64,000 nt of DNA from Lentilactobacillus buchneri (GCF_018314255.1 NZ_CP073066.1:2046001-2110000); one strand, 5' to 3'; positions 52,361-61,168 are shown, counted from the stretch's first letter. A program made the numbers and translations. Notes: generated by a model not told the origin, from the sequence alone.

Positions 52361-53173
52361 TTAATCACCTGCAACTTTCAAGAACACAGCGCCAAGCCCC
52401 TTATCAAAGGTTGCTTTCCAGTCGCCATTGCTGAGTGATTCAGGTAGTAGGAAGGTACCGCTTGAAACACGTTGACCAGCTTGTAGCGGCATTCCTTGTG
52501 ATTCGAGTTTTTCAACCAGCCAGTGTAAGGATTTTAACGGATTGCCCAACACTTCTGATGAAGCGCCGTCCTTTAGCTTCTTGCCGTCATGGAATAGTTC
52601 ACATTTAACGTTGGCTAGATCATCGACGTTGTCAAATAGGAGATTGGTATCTTTTTCATCACCGTAGACGACGTAACCACCAACAGCAGCATCGGACATG
52701 ACCATATATTTGGATAGGCTTGGGAACCAGTCACTGAAGCGTGAATCAGGTACTTCGACAGCTGGGGCAACCTTGGTCTTTCTCATGAGATCTTCTAAAG
52801 AATCTTTGCTGCTGAGATCTTCTTTAGCAGTAAAGAGCATTTCAACTTCAGCAAGTGGTTCCATGAGTTCGCCACGGTGAAGGGTAACTGGGGATTGTAG
52901 GAAATGGCTCTTAACCTGGGCACCATATAGTGGTGAGTCGGAGTCAAACATATCTTGAGTTTGCTTACTGGTAAGCGATACTTTGTAGCCGCCAACGTCT
53001 TCCTGCTTGAGTTGGGTTAGTCGTCTTTGAACCCGATAGGCTGACTTTTCATCCTTAACGACACCATCGTAGTCGGACTCTTTTAATGGCTTGTGTGTCT
53101 CGTAAGCGTTAAATAATTTGTTTGCTAATTCATTTTCCTTAGTTGTTAATTCCATCGTTGCTTGTTCATCCAT
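52361..53173 (-). CDS. 2-keto-4-pentenoate hydratase-like protein (MhpD family)
   Basis: 270 residues of the fumarylacetoacetate-hydrolase/2-oxopent-4-enoate hydratase superfamily (pattern GYKVSLTSKQTQ, then EPLAEVEMLF with likely metal-binding Glu residues, and LGNPLKSLHWL near the C-terminus). Members hydrate 2-hydroxy-dienoates or decarboxylate oxo-acids; the substrate is unknown and no aromatic pathway genes are nearby. Start ATG 53173 lies 8 bases after GGAGG; ATG 53188 overlaps that site. A T-box leader upstream ties expression to uncharged tRNA, so a link to amino-acid metabolism is likely. Confidence 0.8.
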   Translation of the reverse strand: MDEQATMELTTKENELANKLFNAYETHKPLKESDYDGVVKDEKSAYRVQRRLTQLKQEDVGGYKVSLTSKQTQDMFDSDSPLYGAQVKSHFLQSPVTLHRGELMEPLAEVEMLFTAKEDLSSKDSLEDLMRKTKVAPAVEVPDSRFSDWFPSLSKYMVMSDAAVGGYVVYGDEKDTNLLFDNVDDLANVKCELFHDGKKLKDGASSEVLGNPLKSLHWLVEKLESQGMPLQAGQRVSSGTFLLPESLSNGDWKATFDKGLGAVFLKVAGD

Positions 53174-53357
53174 AAGCGTTTCCTCCATAAATTGTATTTA
53201 ATCTGTGGATCCTCAACTGTATGTACAGTGAGGACCACTCAGTGACGTGAAATATATGTGTTGTTATGTCAATGGCACTATGTCGGTTAAAATTATGTGT
53301 TTGCAAAATCTGAATCTGACCAGGGTTTTCATTGGAGCTGCTAATCACCGATTCCAT
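53166..53357 (-). CDS. Small ORF between T-box leader and hydratase gene
   Basis: 63 residues starting MESVISSSNENPGQIQI, with GGTGAGG 4-5 bases before the ATG. Its stop TGA (53168-53166) lies inside the first codons of the hydratase gene, so the two could be translationally coupled. It contains a strong palindrome (53205-53238). No recognised domain; it may be a leader peptide, a true small protein, or chance. Confidence 0.4.
   Translation of the reverse strand: MESVISSSNENPGQIQILQTHNFNRHSAIDITTHIFHVTEWSSLYIQLRIHRLNTIYGGNAYG
53205..53238 (-). repeat. Palindrome before the hydratase gene
   Basis: GTGGTCCTCACTGTA pairs with TACAGTTGAGGATCCAC, about 15 bp with small irregularities. It is not followed by T, so it is not a terminator; it may be an operator or RNA-stability hairpin. 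Confidence 0.6.
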
Positions 53358-53395
53358 AAGTCCTCACCACCTTAAATAATTAATTAAATTCAAAT

Positions 53396-53685
53396 AAAAA
53401 GGCGTCCTCCAACTACCCGAAAATGGATAGTTAAAAGGACGCCTATTGCGCGGTACCACCTTAATTTGTAGTGCTATTACTAGCATTACCTCACACGTAC
53501 AGCTTTCGCGATACGCTGACACAATAATGGGTGCACCCAATGCGATCTACTAAAACTTTGATCACATAGCTCGGAGATGATAATCATCTAAGGACGTAAA
53601 TTGCTTCGCACCAACCAGCAACTCTCTTATTACGAACGGAAAATGACGTTTCTCTTCATCGCTTTTTAATTTGAATTTAATGATT
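53396..53685 (-). promoter_or_regulatory. T-box riboswitch leader with terminator
   Basis: Minus-strand leader of about 290 bases. The T-box signature GGTGGTACCGCG is at 53460-53449. Upstream, stem I shows GATGAAGAGA, AGAGAG and the distal loop GGTTGGTGCGAAGC. The terminator stem AGGCGTCC / GGACGCCT with TTTTT is at 53443-53396. Uncharged tRNA should pair with the T-box bulge and allow read-through into the hydratase gene. The specifier lies in GATGATTATCATC: ATC (Ile), TTA (Leu) or TAT (Tyr) are possible and I cannot decide. Confidence 0.9.
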
Positions 53686-53691
53686 GTCATT

Positions 53692-53720
53692 AATTTACAC
53701 CCTGTTATTTTGATTGTCAA
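53692..53720 (-). promoter_or_regulatory. Promoter of the T-box leader
   Basis: Minus strand -35 TTGACA (53720-53715), 17-base spacer, -10 TAAATT (53697-53692). Confidence 0.7.
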
Positions 53721-53738
53721 CAGCAAATTTGAAATTAA

Positions 53739-54305
53739 TTATTCTTTGTTGGGATTTTCTCGAATCACGCGGGCAGGATTGCCGGCAATGATGAGGTTAT
53801 CTCCAAATGATTTGGTGACGGTTGAATTAGCGCCAACGATGACATTGTTGCCAAGCGTAACGCCGGGGAGAATCACCGATCCGCCGCCAACCCAAACGTC
53901 ATTGCCCAAAGTCACCGGTTTGCCCAGACCCACAAAGTTCGCCCGTTGTTTGGGATCAAGGGGATGATAAGCAGCGTAAATTTGCACGTGTGGAGCCAGC
54001 ATGCAGTGATTACCAATTGTCACCGGTGCAATATCCAAGATGACGTTATCGTAGTTACAAATAAAGTTATCGCCAACGTGAATATTGTAGCCAAAGTCAC
54101 AGCGGAAGTTCGGTTGAACCCAGGGGTCTTTTCCGACTGAGCCAAACAGTTTGCGGACCAGGGCCTCTTTTTCCGCACCGGCAGTGTCGTCCAGTTCATT
54201 CATCATCTTACATAAGCGGCGGGCTTTAGTTTCGTCGTTGGTTAATTCGGGATCCATCACCAAGTATGGTTCACCCGCTAAAAATTTTTCCTTTTCAGTT
54301 GCCAT
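53739..54305 (-). CDS. Maltose/galactoside O-acetyltransferase-like protein
   Basis: 188 residues of the left-handed beta-helix acetyltransferase family. N-terminal MATEKEKFLAGEPYL is the typical Maa/LacA start, followed by repeated hexapeptides (IHVGDNFICNYD, VTIGNHCMLAP, VTLGNDVWVGGGSVILPGV) and the catalytic His in IYAAYHPLD. Transfers acetyl from acetyl-CoA to sugars; substrate unknown. ATG 54305 has AAGGATGG 8 bases upstream and is preferred over ATG 54317. Confidence 0.88.
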   Translation of the reverse strand: MATEKEKFLAGEPYLVMDPELTNDETKARRLCKMMNELDDTAGAEKEALVRKLFGSVGKDPWVQPNFRCDFGYNIHVGDNFICNYDNVILDIAPVTIGNHCMLAPHVQIYAAYHPLDPKQRANFVGLGKPVTLGNDVWVGGGSVILPGVTLGNNVIVGANSTVTKSFGDNLIIAGNPARVIRENPNKE

Positions 54306-54402
54306 GTGATTTTCCATCCTTTATTGTAAATTAATTTATATTATAGCATTATTTGTAAGTATAAATTGTCTCTAGGCATAATTTATTAGGATGAATTAGA
54401 AA

Positions 54403-54431
54403 TTGCCGAGTGACTTAATATCGGGTATGAT
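54403..54431 (+). promoter_or_regulatory. Promoter of the ACT-UPF0210 operon
   Basis: -35 TTGCCG (54403-54408), 17-base spacer, -10 TATGAT (54426-54431). Confidence 0.5.
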
Positions 54432-54485
54432 AAATGCAATTAATAATAGATAACCAAACTCACGGAATTTGAAAGGATGCAGACA

Positions 54486-54755
54486 ATGAAAGCAGTTATT
54501 ACAGTGATTGGTCATGACCAAATTGGCATTGTGGCAAAAGTTTCTCAACGGTTGGCAACTTTGAAGGTTAACATTACCGATATTTCCCAAACACTGATGC
54601 ATGGTGATTTTACCATGATGCTCATGGGCGAATGGAACGATGCTGATGTGCAGTTTGAAGTTGTCAAACAGGGCTTACAGGATTTGGCAAATGAGACCGG
54701 CCTATCGATTAATATTCAGCGTCAAGAATTATTCGACGCGATTCAAAAGCTGTAG
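54486..54755 (+). CDS. ACT-domain protein (UPF0237 family)
   Basis: 89 residues making one ACT fold (MKAVITVIGHDQIGIVAKVSQRL, DISQTLMHGDFTMMLM). ACT domains bind amino acids or other small effectors. AAAGGATG precedes ATG 54486. The UPF0210 gene starts 12 bases after its stop with GGAGG in between; this gene pair is conserved in Firmicutes and suggests a sensing partner for UPF0210. Confidence 0.88.
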   Translation: MKAVITVIGHDQIGIVAKVSQRLATLKVNITDISQTLMHGDFTMMLMGEWNDADVQFEVVKQGLQDLANETGLSINIQRQELFDAIQKL

Positions 54756-54767
54756 GAGGTCGCCAAA

Positions 54768-56111
54768 ATGGAAACCAAACAAATTTTAGAGACCATTCTG
54801 ATGATTTCTGAAGAAAAACTTGATATTCGAACCATCACAATGGGAATCTCGCTATTTGACTGTATCGATAGCGATGGTGTTAAGGCCCGGCAAAAGATTT
54901 ATGATAAATTGACGACCAGTGCCAAAGATTTGGTGAAGGTTGCTGATCGAATTGAATCAGAGTATGGCATTCCCATTGTGAATAAACGGATTTCTGTGAC
55001 CCCGATTTCAATGATTGCTGCTGCGTGTCACGATGATAATTATGTCGCCTATGCGCAGACAATGGAAAAGGCAGCAGAAACCCTGGGGGTTGATTTGATC
55101 GGTGGCTTCTCCGCGTTGGTTCAAAAAGGCTACCAATCAGGTGATCGAAAATTGATTGCTTCGATGCCGGAAGCCTTGAGTGAGACACAACGGGTTTGTG
55201 GCTCGGTTAATGTTGGTTCTACAAGAGCCGGGATTAACATGGATGCCGTCAAACAAATGGGCCAAGTGGTTAAAGATTTGTCTGAAATCGATCCGGTCAG
55301 CTGTATGAGTCTGGTGGTCTTTGCCAACGCGGTTGAAGACAATCCGTTCATGGCCGGCGCCTTTCATGGCGTTGGTGAAGCTGATAAAGTCATTAATGTT
55401 GGGATTAGTGGTCCGGGCGTGGTTAAACGGGCGCTTGAACAGGTCAAGGGGGAATCAATTGACACGGTTTCCGAAACGATCAAAAAAACGGCCTTCAAAG
55501 TCACTCGAATGGGCCAGTTTGTCGGTAATGTGGCTGCTAAAGCGCTGAACGTGCCGTTTGGAATCGTTGATTTGTCGCTGGCGCCAACGCCAAGTCAAGG
55601 GGACTCAGTCGCCGAAATTCTTGAAGAAATCGGTTTGGAAAGTGTGGGCGCCCCGGGAACGACCGCTGCTTTGGCATTGTTGAATGATGCGGTCAAAAAG
55701 GGTGGCGTGATGGCTTGTGAACATGTTGGCGGGCTGTCAGGTGCCTTTATTCCCGTGTCAGAGGACAGTGGGATGATCAAGGCAGTTGAGCACGGTAATT
55801 TGAATTTGGAAAAATTGGAGGCAATGACTGCTGTTTGTTCAGTGGGATTGGACATGGTGGCAGTTCCGGGCGATACGCCGGCTGAAACAATCAGTGGGAT
55901 GATCGCAGATGAAGCAGCTATCGGTGTGATTAACAATAAGACAACGGCGGTGCGGGTGATCCCGGCGAAGGGCAAGCAAGTCGGAGAGCAAATTGACTTC
56001 GGCGGGATATTCGGCTATGCGCCGGTAATGCCGGTAAACACCAATAGCCCAGCGAAATTCGTTCAAAGGGGAGGAAGAATCCCGGCACCGATTCATTCGT
56101 TTAAAAACTAA
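54768..56111 (+). CDS. UPF0210 family protein (DUF711)
   Basis: 447 residues, matching the family length. Motifs such as [18 protein letters not shown] and the glycine-rich [18 protein letters not shown] are typical. The fold is related to pyruvate formate-lyase-like proteins but no reaction is established. GGAGGTCG precedes the ATG. Co-transcribed with the ACT gene. After the stop begins a run of three rod-hairpin elements. Confidence 0.88.
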   Translation: METKQILETILMISEEKLDIRTITMGISLFDCIDSDGVKARQKIYDKLTTSAKDLVKVADRIESEYGIPIVNKRISVTPISMIAAACHDDNYVAYAQTMEKAAETLGVDLIGGFSALVQKGYQSGDRKLIASMPEALSETQRVCGSVNVGSTRAGINMDAVKQMGQVVKDLSEIDPVSCMSLVVFANAVEDNPFMAGAFHGVGEADKVINVGISGPGVVKRALEQVKGESIDTVSETIKKTAFKVTRMGQFVGNVAAKALNVPFGIVDLSLAPTPSQGDSVAEILEEIGLESVGAPGTTAALALLNDAVKKGGVMACEHVGGLSGAFIPVSEDSGMIKAVEHGNLNLEKLEAMTAVCSVGLDMVAVPGDTPAETISGMIADEAAIGVINNKTTAVRVIPAKGKQVGEQIDFGGIFGYAPVMPVNTNSPAKFVQRGGRIPAPIHSFKN

Positions 56112-56281
56112 GAGCGCGACGAGACCCGGTTGACCCTGGTATATAAGTGAAAGACAACCCCTGATGAACGGTCTTTGTTCATCAGGGGCTGTCTTTAGCT
56201 TATATGTTAGGGGTCGGGGTCGTCGGAGCGTATCTCAAAGGTTGAAGGGAGCTGTAGATATAATGAGCGTTACAAACCCTG
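56112..56281 (+). repeat. Rod-hairpin element E6 with tail
   Basis: GAC-GA-GACCC / GGGTC-GTC as in E5, GGTT bulge, GACCC / GGGTC, ATATAAG / CTTATAT, AAAGACA / TGTCTTT, then CCCCTGATGAAC / GTTCATCAGGGG with loop GGTCTTT. Tail GTTGAAGGGAGCTGTAGATA is a variant of that in E5. Begins two bases after the UPF0210 stop codon. Confidence 0.85.
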
Positions 56282-56287
56282 TAGGCT

Positions 56288-56427
56288 AAAGGACAAAAGA
56301 CAACCCCTGATGAACGTTTTTTGTTCATCAGGGCTGTCTTTGACTTATATATTAGGGGTCGGGGTCGTCGGAGCGTATCTCAAAGGCCGAAGGGAGCAGT
56401 AGATAAAATAAGTGCATCAAACCTTGT
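56288..56427 (+). repeat. Rod-hairpin element E7, 5' arm lost
   Basis: Nearly the same as the 3' two-thirds of E6: AAGACAACCCCTGATGAAC / GTTCATCAGGGCTGTCTT, ACTTATAT, GGGGTCGGGGTCGTCGGAG and the tail GGCCGAAGGGAGCAGTAGAT. The 5' partner strands of the outer stems are missing, so it is a truncated duplicate. Confidence 0.8.
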
Positions 56428-56448
56428 AACCTACAAAACAAAATAGAA

Positions 56449-56580
56449 TCGAGGAGCTCTTGATGAACGTATTTTGTTCATCGTTGCCTGCTTCTGCTTG
56501 TACAATAGGGTCCTGGGTCGTCGGAGCGTATCGCAGAGGCCGAAGAGAGCAGTAAATAAAATAAGCACCACAAAGCCTGG
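56449..56580 (+). repeat. Rod-hairpin element E8, degenerate
   Basis: Keeps GATGAACGTATTTTGTTCATC, GGGTCGTCGGAGCGTATC and the tail GGCCGAAGAGAGCAGTAAAT, but the outer 5' arm is lost. Lies at the 3' end of the GNAT gene. Confidence 0.75.
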
Positions 56581-56583
56581 GGA

Positions 56584-57012
56584 CTACAAATCCTTCTCCA
56601 CCACAACACAAGGCACGCCGTCCTCATAAAACACATCGGACGTGATCTCATAACCCAGGCGTTGATAAAATTTGACGGCGTCCATTTCACTATGAATCAG
56701 TGAATGAGTGAAACCCATTTGTTTGGCCTTGTCTTCAAGGGCACTGACAACTTTTCTGCCATAGCCATGTCCTCGCGCTTCCTTTAAGGTTGCGACTCTG
56801 CCGACTTTAAGGGTGTGGTCATTGTAAGTTTCAAACCGACAAGTCGCGACTGGCACTTTGTCATCAAATAAGACCGCATAAACCATGCTGTCGGAATCTT
56901 TGTCATCGAATTCATCTCGAAAGGCGATTCCGCGCTCCAATACAAAAACGGACATTCGAATGTAAGCAGCAGCCCCACGAGCTGGTTTGGAACTTTCCAC
57001 GATTAATTTCAT
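56584..57012 (-). CDS. GNAT-family N-acetyltransferase
   Basis: 142 residues with the acetyl-CoA-binding pattern RVATLKEARGHGYGRKVVSALEDKA (motif A: R-G-H-G-Y-G) and a C-terminal FYQRLGYEI typical of GNAT enzymes of the ElaA/YjcF type. Substrate unknown. Start ATG 57012 has GAGGAG 6 bases upstream; the much longer open frame to 57300 runs through the neighbouring gene and is not used. Probably co-transcribed with the YbaK gene 58 bases upstream. Confidence 0.88.
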   Translation of the reverse strand: MKLIVESSKPARGAAAYIRMSVFVLERGIAFRDEFDDKDSDSMVYAVLFDDKVPVATCRFETYNDHTLKVGRVATLKEARGHGYGRKVVSALEDKAKQMGFTHSLIHSEMDAVKFYQRLGYEITSDVFYEDGVPCVVVEKDL

Positions 57013-57070
57013 AATAGGCTCCTCAAAATAGACTTCTTGAACTTTAATATTGAGCTGGTTATCATCTGAT

Positions 57071-57559
57071 TTACGATACTTCTGGACCGGCAGGCCAATC
57101 TTTGCCGACATCAACCCAACGGTCGGCGTTTGCATATTTGCTGAGCTCATCGACAGACAATTTGACTGCGCTGTGGGTGTCACCTGCCGCAGGGTAGATG
57201 AATTCAAACCGCTGAAGGGAAACGTCCAGATAGACTTTAACGCCTTGATTGAGAGCAAATGGGCAAACACCTCCTGGTTGATGGCCAATATATTCTTCAA
57301 CTTGATCTCTTGGGATCATTCTGGCGCGCTTGTGAAATTCGGCCTTGAACTTTTTGTTGTCGACTTTGGCATCACCGGCCAACACAACCAGCAGTGGGTG
57401 GGAATCAATCAAGAACGACATTGTTTTGGCAATATGTTCCGGTTCACAATTTAACGCTTCAGCAGCTTCCATAACCGTTGCGCTGGATTCATCCAAGACT
57501 TTAATGCGATCGGCTAAGCCAACCTCGTTAAAGTACTGTTTCACTTTTTCAAACGACAT
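57071..57559 (-). CDS. YbaK/EbsC-family aminoacyl-tRNA deacylase-like protein
   Basis: 162 residues of the YbaK/ProX fold (AEALNCEPEHIAKTMSFL, LVVLAGDAKVDNKKFK, GHQPGGVCPFAL). The family removes wrong amino acids from tRNA, for example Cys or Ala from tRNA-Pro; exact specificity here is unknown. Start ATG 57559 follows GGGAGTGATAGGT. An IS30 element lies upstream of its promoter region. Confidence 0.9.
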   Translation of the reverse strand: MSFEKVKQYFNEVGLADRIKVLDESSATVMEAAEALNCEPEHIAKTMSFLIDSHPLLVVLAGDAKVDNKKFKAEFHKRARMIPRDQVEEYIGHQPGGVCPFALNQGVKVYLDVSLQRFEFIYPAAGDTHSAVKLSVDELSKYANADRWVDVGKDWPAGPEVS

Positions 57560-57668
57560 ACCTATCACTCCCGACTGATAAAGATTAAGACTAATATACA
57601 GGTTCACGGAAGAATAGTAAATAAGATCTTGATTATTCCAGAATGAAAAAAACCTCGATTTAAAATTG

Positions 57669-58839
57669 AAGTGCAACACCTGCTCTACTAGACCAGTTCT
57701 TTATTCAGACTAGTCAAAAAGGCCATGAAGACCTATTCTTAATTCACCACAAACAAGAAAGAGGTATCTTCATGACCCGAATTAAGAATATCATATCTAA
57801 TCAGTATCACCAACTCAATTTAGCTGAACGTGGTCGAATTGAATCCCTAAGGGACTTAGATTGGTCTATCCGCCGGATTGCCCAGGCCCTTCATCGTAAT
57901 CCCAGCACGATTTCACGTGAATTAAAACGTGGGACAACGACACAGATTAACGCTAGTACTCATATCTTTGAACAGTCATATCTGGCAGAAACTGGTGAAG
58001 CAATTTATCGTAAGCACCGACTAAATAGCTGTTATCGTGGACTCTTTGATCATTGTCAAACCTTCTGTAATGCTTTGGTGACAGCTTTAAAAGCGCGTCC
58101 CAGGATGCATAGTGTGGATACTTTTGTCCACCAATTCAAGACTGATCACCCAAGGCTTGTCTGCCCCTCAACACCGACGGTGTACCGGTATATTGATGAC
58201 CAGCGTTTAGTTATCCGCAATTCAGACCTACCAGCTAAACTACGTCGCCGGATTAAATGCCCCGGGGCAAAGCATCATCGAATCAATAAGAAAAATCTGG
58301 GCCATTCAATCGAAGAGCGTCCCGCCATGGTTCAAGCGCGTCAAGAGCTTGGACACTGGGAAGGTGACTTGGTCAAAGGCAAACGGGTTGAATCTGAGCC
58401 AGCATTAATGACTTTGACTGAACGTGTTAGTCGCTTAGAGATCATCGTTAAACTTCCCAATTATCATGCCGACACTTGCTTGAAAGCCCTCCAGAATACC
58501 TTATATGACTATGGAACCGAGCACTTTAAAACCATTACTTTTGATAATGGTGCTGAGTTCTCAAGCTTGAGTCAAGTCAAGGGAACTGACATCTACTTTG
58601 CCCATCCTTATTCACCATGGGAACGTGGAACCAATGAGAACACTAACGGCCTTTTGCGCGAGTTCTTCCCGAAGGGCAGATCCTTGGCTTCGGCCTCACT
58701 CATTGACATTCAGCTGGCTCAAGATACCTTAAACAACCGGCTACGGCGGTCATTGAACTATCGCTGCCCAGCCGATCTAATGCCTGAACTAGCTTAGCAA
58801 CTAGACCACTTCTAAGAATAGATTCTTAGTGTTGCACTT
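57669..58839 (+). mobile_element. IS30-family insertion sequence (about 1171 bp)
   Basis: Ends share the inverted sequence AAGTGCAACAC (57669-57679 and 58829-58839) with further partial matches TAGACCA inside. The transposase frame is full length. I see no clear target duplication, and the exact boundaries may shift by a few bases. Confidence 0.85.
57772..58797 (+). CDS. IS30-family transposase
   Basis: 341 residues. N-terminal helix-turn-helix (RRIAQALHRNPSTISRELKRG) typical of IS30, then a DDE integrase core with Asp in GHWEGDLVKG, Asp in TFDNGAEF and Glu in RGTNENTNGLLREFFPKG. Length is normal and no stop interrupts it, so it may be active. AGAAAGAGGTATCTTC precedes the ATG. Only one copy is seen in this window. 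Confidence 0.95.
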   Translation: MTRIKNIISNQYHQLNLAERGRIESLRDLDWSIRRIAQALHRNPSTISRELKRGTTTQINASTHIFEQSYLAETGEAIYRKHRLNSCYRGLFDHCQTFCNALVTALKARPRMHSVDTFVHQFKTDHPRLVCPSTPTVYRYIDDQRLVIRNSDLPAKLRRRIKCPGAKHHRINKKNLGHSIEERPAMVQARQELGHWEGDLVKGKRVESEPALMTLTERVSRLEIIVKLPNYHADTCLKALQNTLYDYGTEHFKTITFDNGAEFSSLSQVKGTDIYFAHPYSPWERGTNENTNGLLREFFPKGRSLASASLIDIQLAQDTLNNRLRRSLNYRCPADLMPELA

Positions 58840-59061
58840 GATTTGACAATTGAGGAGAATGAAAAAAATGAATGGGCAGTTAAGGATTTGTCTGGGACTG
58901 AAAAGTGGCTCCAGTTCTGACTGGAATGGGAATTCCAACAGCTACAAATGGCCTTTTCAAGCTGCCAATCCTGATCGGGACTTAATTAATTGTCAGATTA
59001 ATGGTAACATGAAACCCTATGATCCAAAATTATGAGAGAAAACTGAAGATTTGTTTAAGTA
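58840..59061 (+). other. Gap after IS30, possible gene remnant
   Basis: Small frame 58850-59035 (61 residues) lacks recognisable features. In another frame the bases just after the IS read IEENEKNEWAVKDLSGTEKW up to a stop, which looks protein-like; it may be what remains of a gene cut by the IS. I do not call a gene here. Confidence 0.3.
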
Positions 59062-59089
59062 TTGATTTGGCGAGAGCTTTTGCTAGATT
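59062..59089 (+). promoter_or_regulatory. Possible promoter of the L,D-transpeptidase gene
   Basis: -35 TTGATT (59062-59067), 16-base spacer, -10 TAGATT (59084-59089). Confidence 0.45.
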
Positions 59090-59148
59090 GAAGTGCTAAA
59101 ACTTCGTAAAATATGCTTAGAGACAGATAAAGGGGGTTGGCATTAGTA

Positions 59149-60537
59149 ATGTCACGTAAAGAGAAGTTCGCTAAAAAGCCTAAGAAAAAATTATGGACAC
59201 GAATCCTGGTGGGGTTTGTGTTGGTTCTTTTTGGTGGCTTCGTGGGCTCTCATTTCTATTTTCAAAATCATTTCAAGTTCACCAAAATTAACGACGTTGA
59301 TGTTTCCGGTTTGACGGTCGCTCAGGCAACCAAGAAGTTGAATACCTCACATATCGATGAAGACGGCAATTATTTAGTGGTTCGGGATTCAAAAATCAAT
59401 GTGAATTCCAAGGATGTTAAGAAATTATTCAAACACCGTAGTTCAATGAGTGCGATGACTTCTGCCAAGCTGAGTGCCAAGTCTGATGTAACCAACAAGC
59501 AACTCAACTACCGCTTGAAGACGTTACTGCCGAAGTTTGAAAACCGGGTTGATCAAATCAATACCGGTCGCAAACAGACCATCGATTCAAAAGTTATTTT
59601 GAAGAATGGCAAAATTGTTGTTCAAGCTGGCCAGCAGGGAAGCACTCTGGATAAGGCCAAGATGGTCAAAGACTTTAAGAAGCAGGCAAAATCGAGTTTA
59701 TTGATTTCGGTTAAAATGACTAAAGATGCGTACGTCAAGCCGAATAGTACTCAAATTGCCAAACAGAAGAAACAGTTAGCCAACATCTTGGACAACACCG
59801 TCACGTTGAATACCTACAATAAGACCTATAAGTTTGTTGCCAAACGCTGGGTTGCCAATGGTTACCCAACTGCTAACGGGACCTATAAGTTTGATTCAAC
59901 CAAGATTAAGAATTGGGTGGCAAAATTTGCCAATAAAGTCGATACCCTTGGCAAGTCGGTTTGGATTACCACTCATCAAGGCAAGAGGGTTCGTGTTCAT
60001 GCTGGTGGAACCTATGGCTGGAAAGTTAATCAATCGGCTTTAACCAAGAATATCATGAAGAATCTTGGCCGATCACATTCCGTCACAATGAACTTGAAGC
60101 ACTATGCGGTCGGAACCGGTTATGGTGTTAAGGGGTCTGGTAAGACCTATGTCGCCATTGACCTGCAGCGCCTTCACGAATACGTTTATAAAAACGGCAA
60201 GCTGATGGCTAATATTCCAATCATGTCTGGAACGTTGACCGGTGGTAACCGAACCCCTCAAGGCGCCTTTTACATTATGTACAAGCAGCGTCACGCAACT
60301 TTGAGAGGGAGGAACAGTGATGGTTCAAAGTATGCATCACCAGTCAGCTACTGGGAACCATTGACCAATTCAGGGGTTGGGATGCACGATTCACCATGGC
60401 AGCCCGCCTCGGTCTATGGTAATCCAAGTGCTCGTGCACAATACCATTCTCATGGCTGTTTGAATAATCCACCGTCGCGAATGGGTGAGGTGTGGAAGAA
60501 CACGCACACTTTGGAACCCGTATTTATTTATTACTAA
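59149..60537 (+). CDS. L,D-transpeptidase (YkuD) with PG-binding domain
   Basis: 462 residues, membrane-anchored and facing outward: a basic N-terminus, one membrane segment (about 20-40), a PG_binding_4-like region repeated over about 45-320 (DVSGLTVAQATKKL), and a C-terminal YkuD domain with catalytic HSHGCLNNPPSRM (Cys about residue 443). Forms 3-3 cross-links or attaches groups to peptidoglycan. ATG 59149 is chosen; TTG 59137, closer to GGGGG, is an alternative that adds four residues. Followed by a good terminator. Confidence 0.88.
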   Translation: MSRKEKFAKKPKKKLWTRILVGFVLVLFGGFVGSHFYFQNHFKFTKINDVDVSGLTVAQATKKLNTSHIDEDGNYLVVRDSKINVNSKDVKKLFKHRSSMSAMTSAKLSAKSDVTNKQLNYRLKTLLPKFENRVDQINTGRKQTIDSKVILKNGKIVVQAGQQGSTLDKAKMVKDFKKQAKSSLLISVKMTKDAYVKPNSTQIAKQKKQLANILDNTVTLNTYNKTYKFVAKRWVANGYPTANGTYKFDSTKIKNWVAKFANKVDTLGKSVWITTHQGKRVRVHAGGTYGWKVNQSALTKNIMKNLGRSHSVTMNLKHYAVGTGYGVKGSGKTYVAIDLQRLHEYVYKNGKLMANIPIMSGTLTGGNRTPQGAFYIMYKQRHATLRGRNSDGSKYASPVSYWEPLTNSGVGMHDSPWQPASVYGNPSARAQYHSHGCLNNPPSRMGEVWKNTHTLEPVFIYY

Positions 60538-60543
60538 GAAGTC

Positions 60544-60587
60544 AAATGACTGTTGACAGGGAATCGCCTGCCAACAGTCATTTTTTG
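60544..60587 (+). terminator. Terminator after the L,D-transpeptidase gene
   Basis: AATGACTGTTGACAGG / CCTGCCAACAGTCATT with one mismatch, then TTTT. Confidence 0.88.
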
Positions 60588-60637
60588 ATTTAATATATGT
60601 TAAACTGATGATAAATAGCAAAACGGGGTGAACAATC

Positions 60638-61168
60638 GTGCATTTATATAAACACGTTGATATTAGCAATAACCGCAATTTGGTTTATGGTCTAAATGTG
60701 GTCGCCGTTATTGCCTTTTTAGGCTTCCTGTGGCTGTTTGGTCCCATTGTCGGCTCAATGACTGTCAACTTCACTGAAAGCTACTTCGTTTGGCTGATCG
60801 TGGCATTATTAGTGATTGTGACGATCCACGAGGTTTTGCACGGGATTCTTTATAAAGTGTTTAAGCCAAATGGGAAAATTAAAGTTGGTTTCAAAAGTGG
60901 CATGTTGTCCGTTTCCAGCCCCAAGTCCCTCTATACCAAGCAGCAATTTATTTGGATTGGGGCGACCCCATTTATCGTCATTTCACTCGTCCTGATTGCG
61001 ATATTTCTTTTGGGATGGCTTCCTGGCGAATTATTCTTACCATTGGCAGCCCTTCATGGGGCAGGTTGTGTCGGTGACTTTTATCTTTTATGGCTGGTGA
61101 TAAGCTCACCAAAGCACTATTACATTAGCGATCAAGAAAATGGCATCGACATTTATTCCCCCAACTGA
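60638..61168 (+). CDS. DUF3267 membrane metalloprotease-like protein
   Basis: 176 residues with about four membrane segments and the zinc motif HEVLHGI (HExxH, about residues 64-70) at the end of a hydrophobic helix, plus a later GDFYLLW segment typical of the DUF3267 family. Such proteins are thought to be intramembrane proteases; substrate unknown. Starts at GTG 60638 with GGGGTGAACAATC upstream. Monocistronic, ending at a bidirectional terminator. Confidence 0.8.
   Translation: MHLYKHVDISNNRNLVYGLNVVAVIAFLGFLWLFGPIVGSMTVNFTESYFVWLIVALLVIVTIHEVLHGILYKVFKPNGKIKVGFKSGMLSVSSPKSLYTKQQFIWIGATPFIVISLVLIAIFLLGWLPGELFLPLAALHGAGCVGDFYLLWLVISSPKHYYISDQENGIDIYSPN

Noticed and set aside
57012..57300. 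Longer N-terminus for the GNAT gene reaching into the YbaK gene
   Set aside because: The extra residues do not look like GNAT sequence and a good ribosome site precedes ATG 57012.
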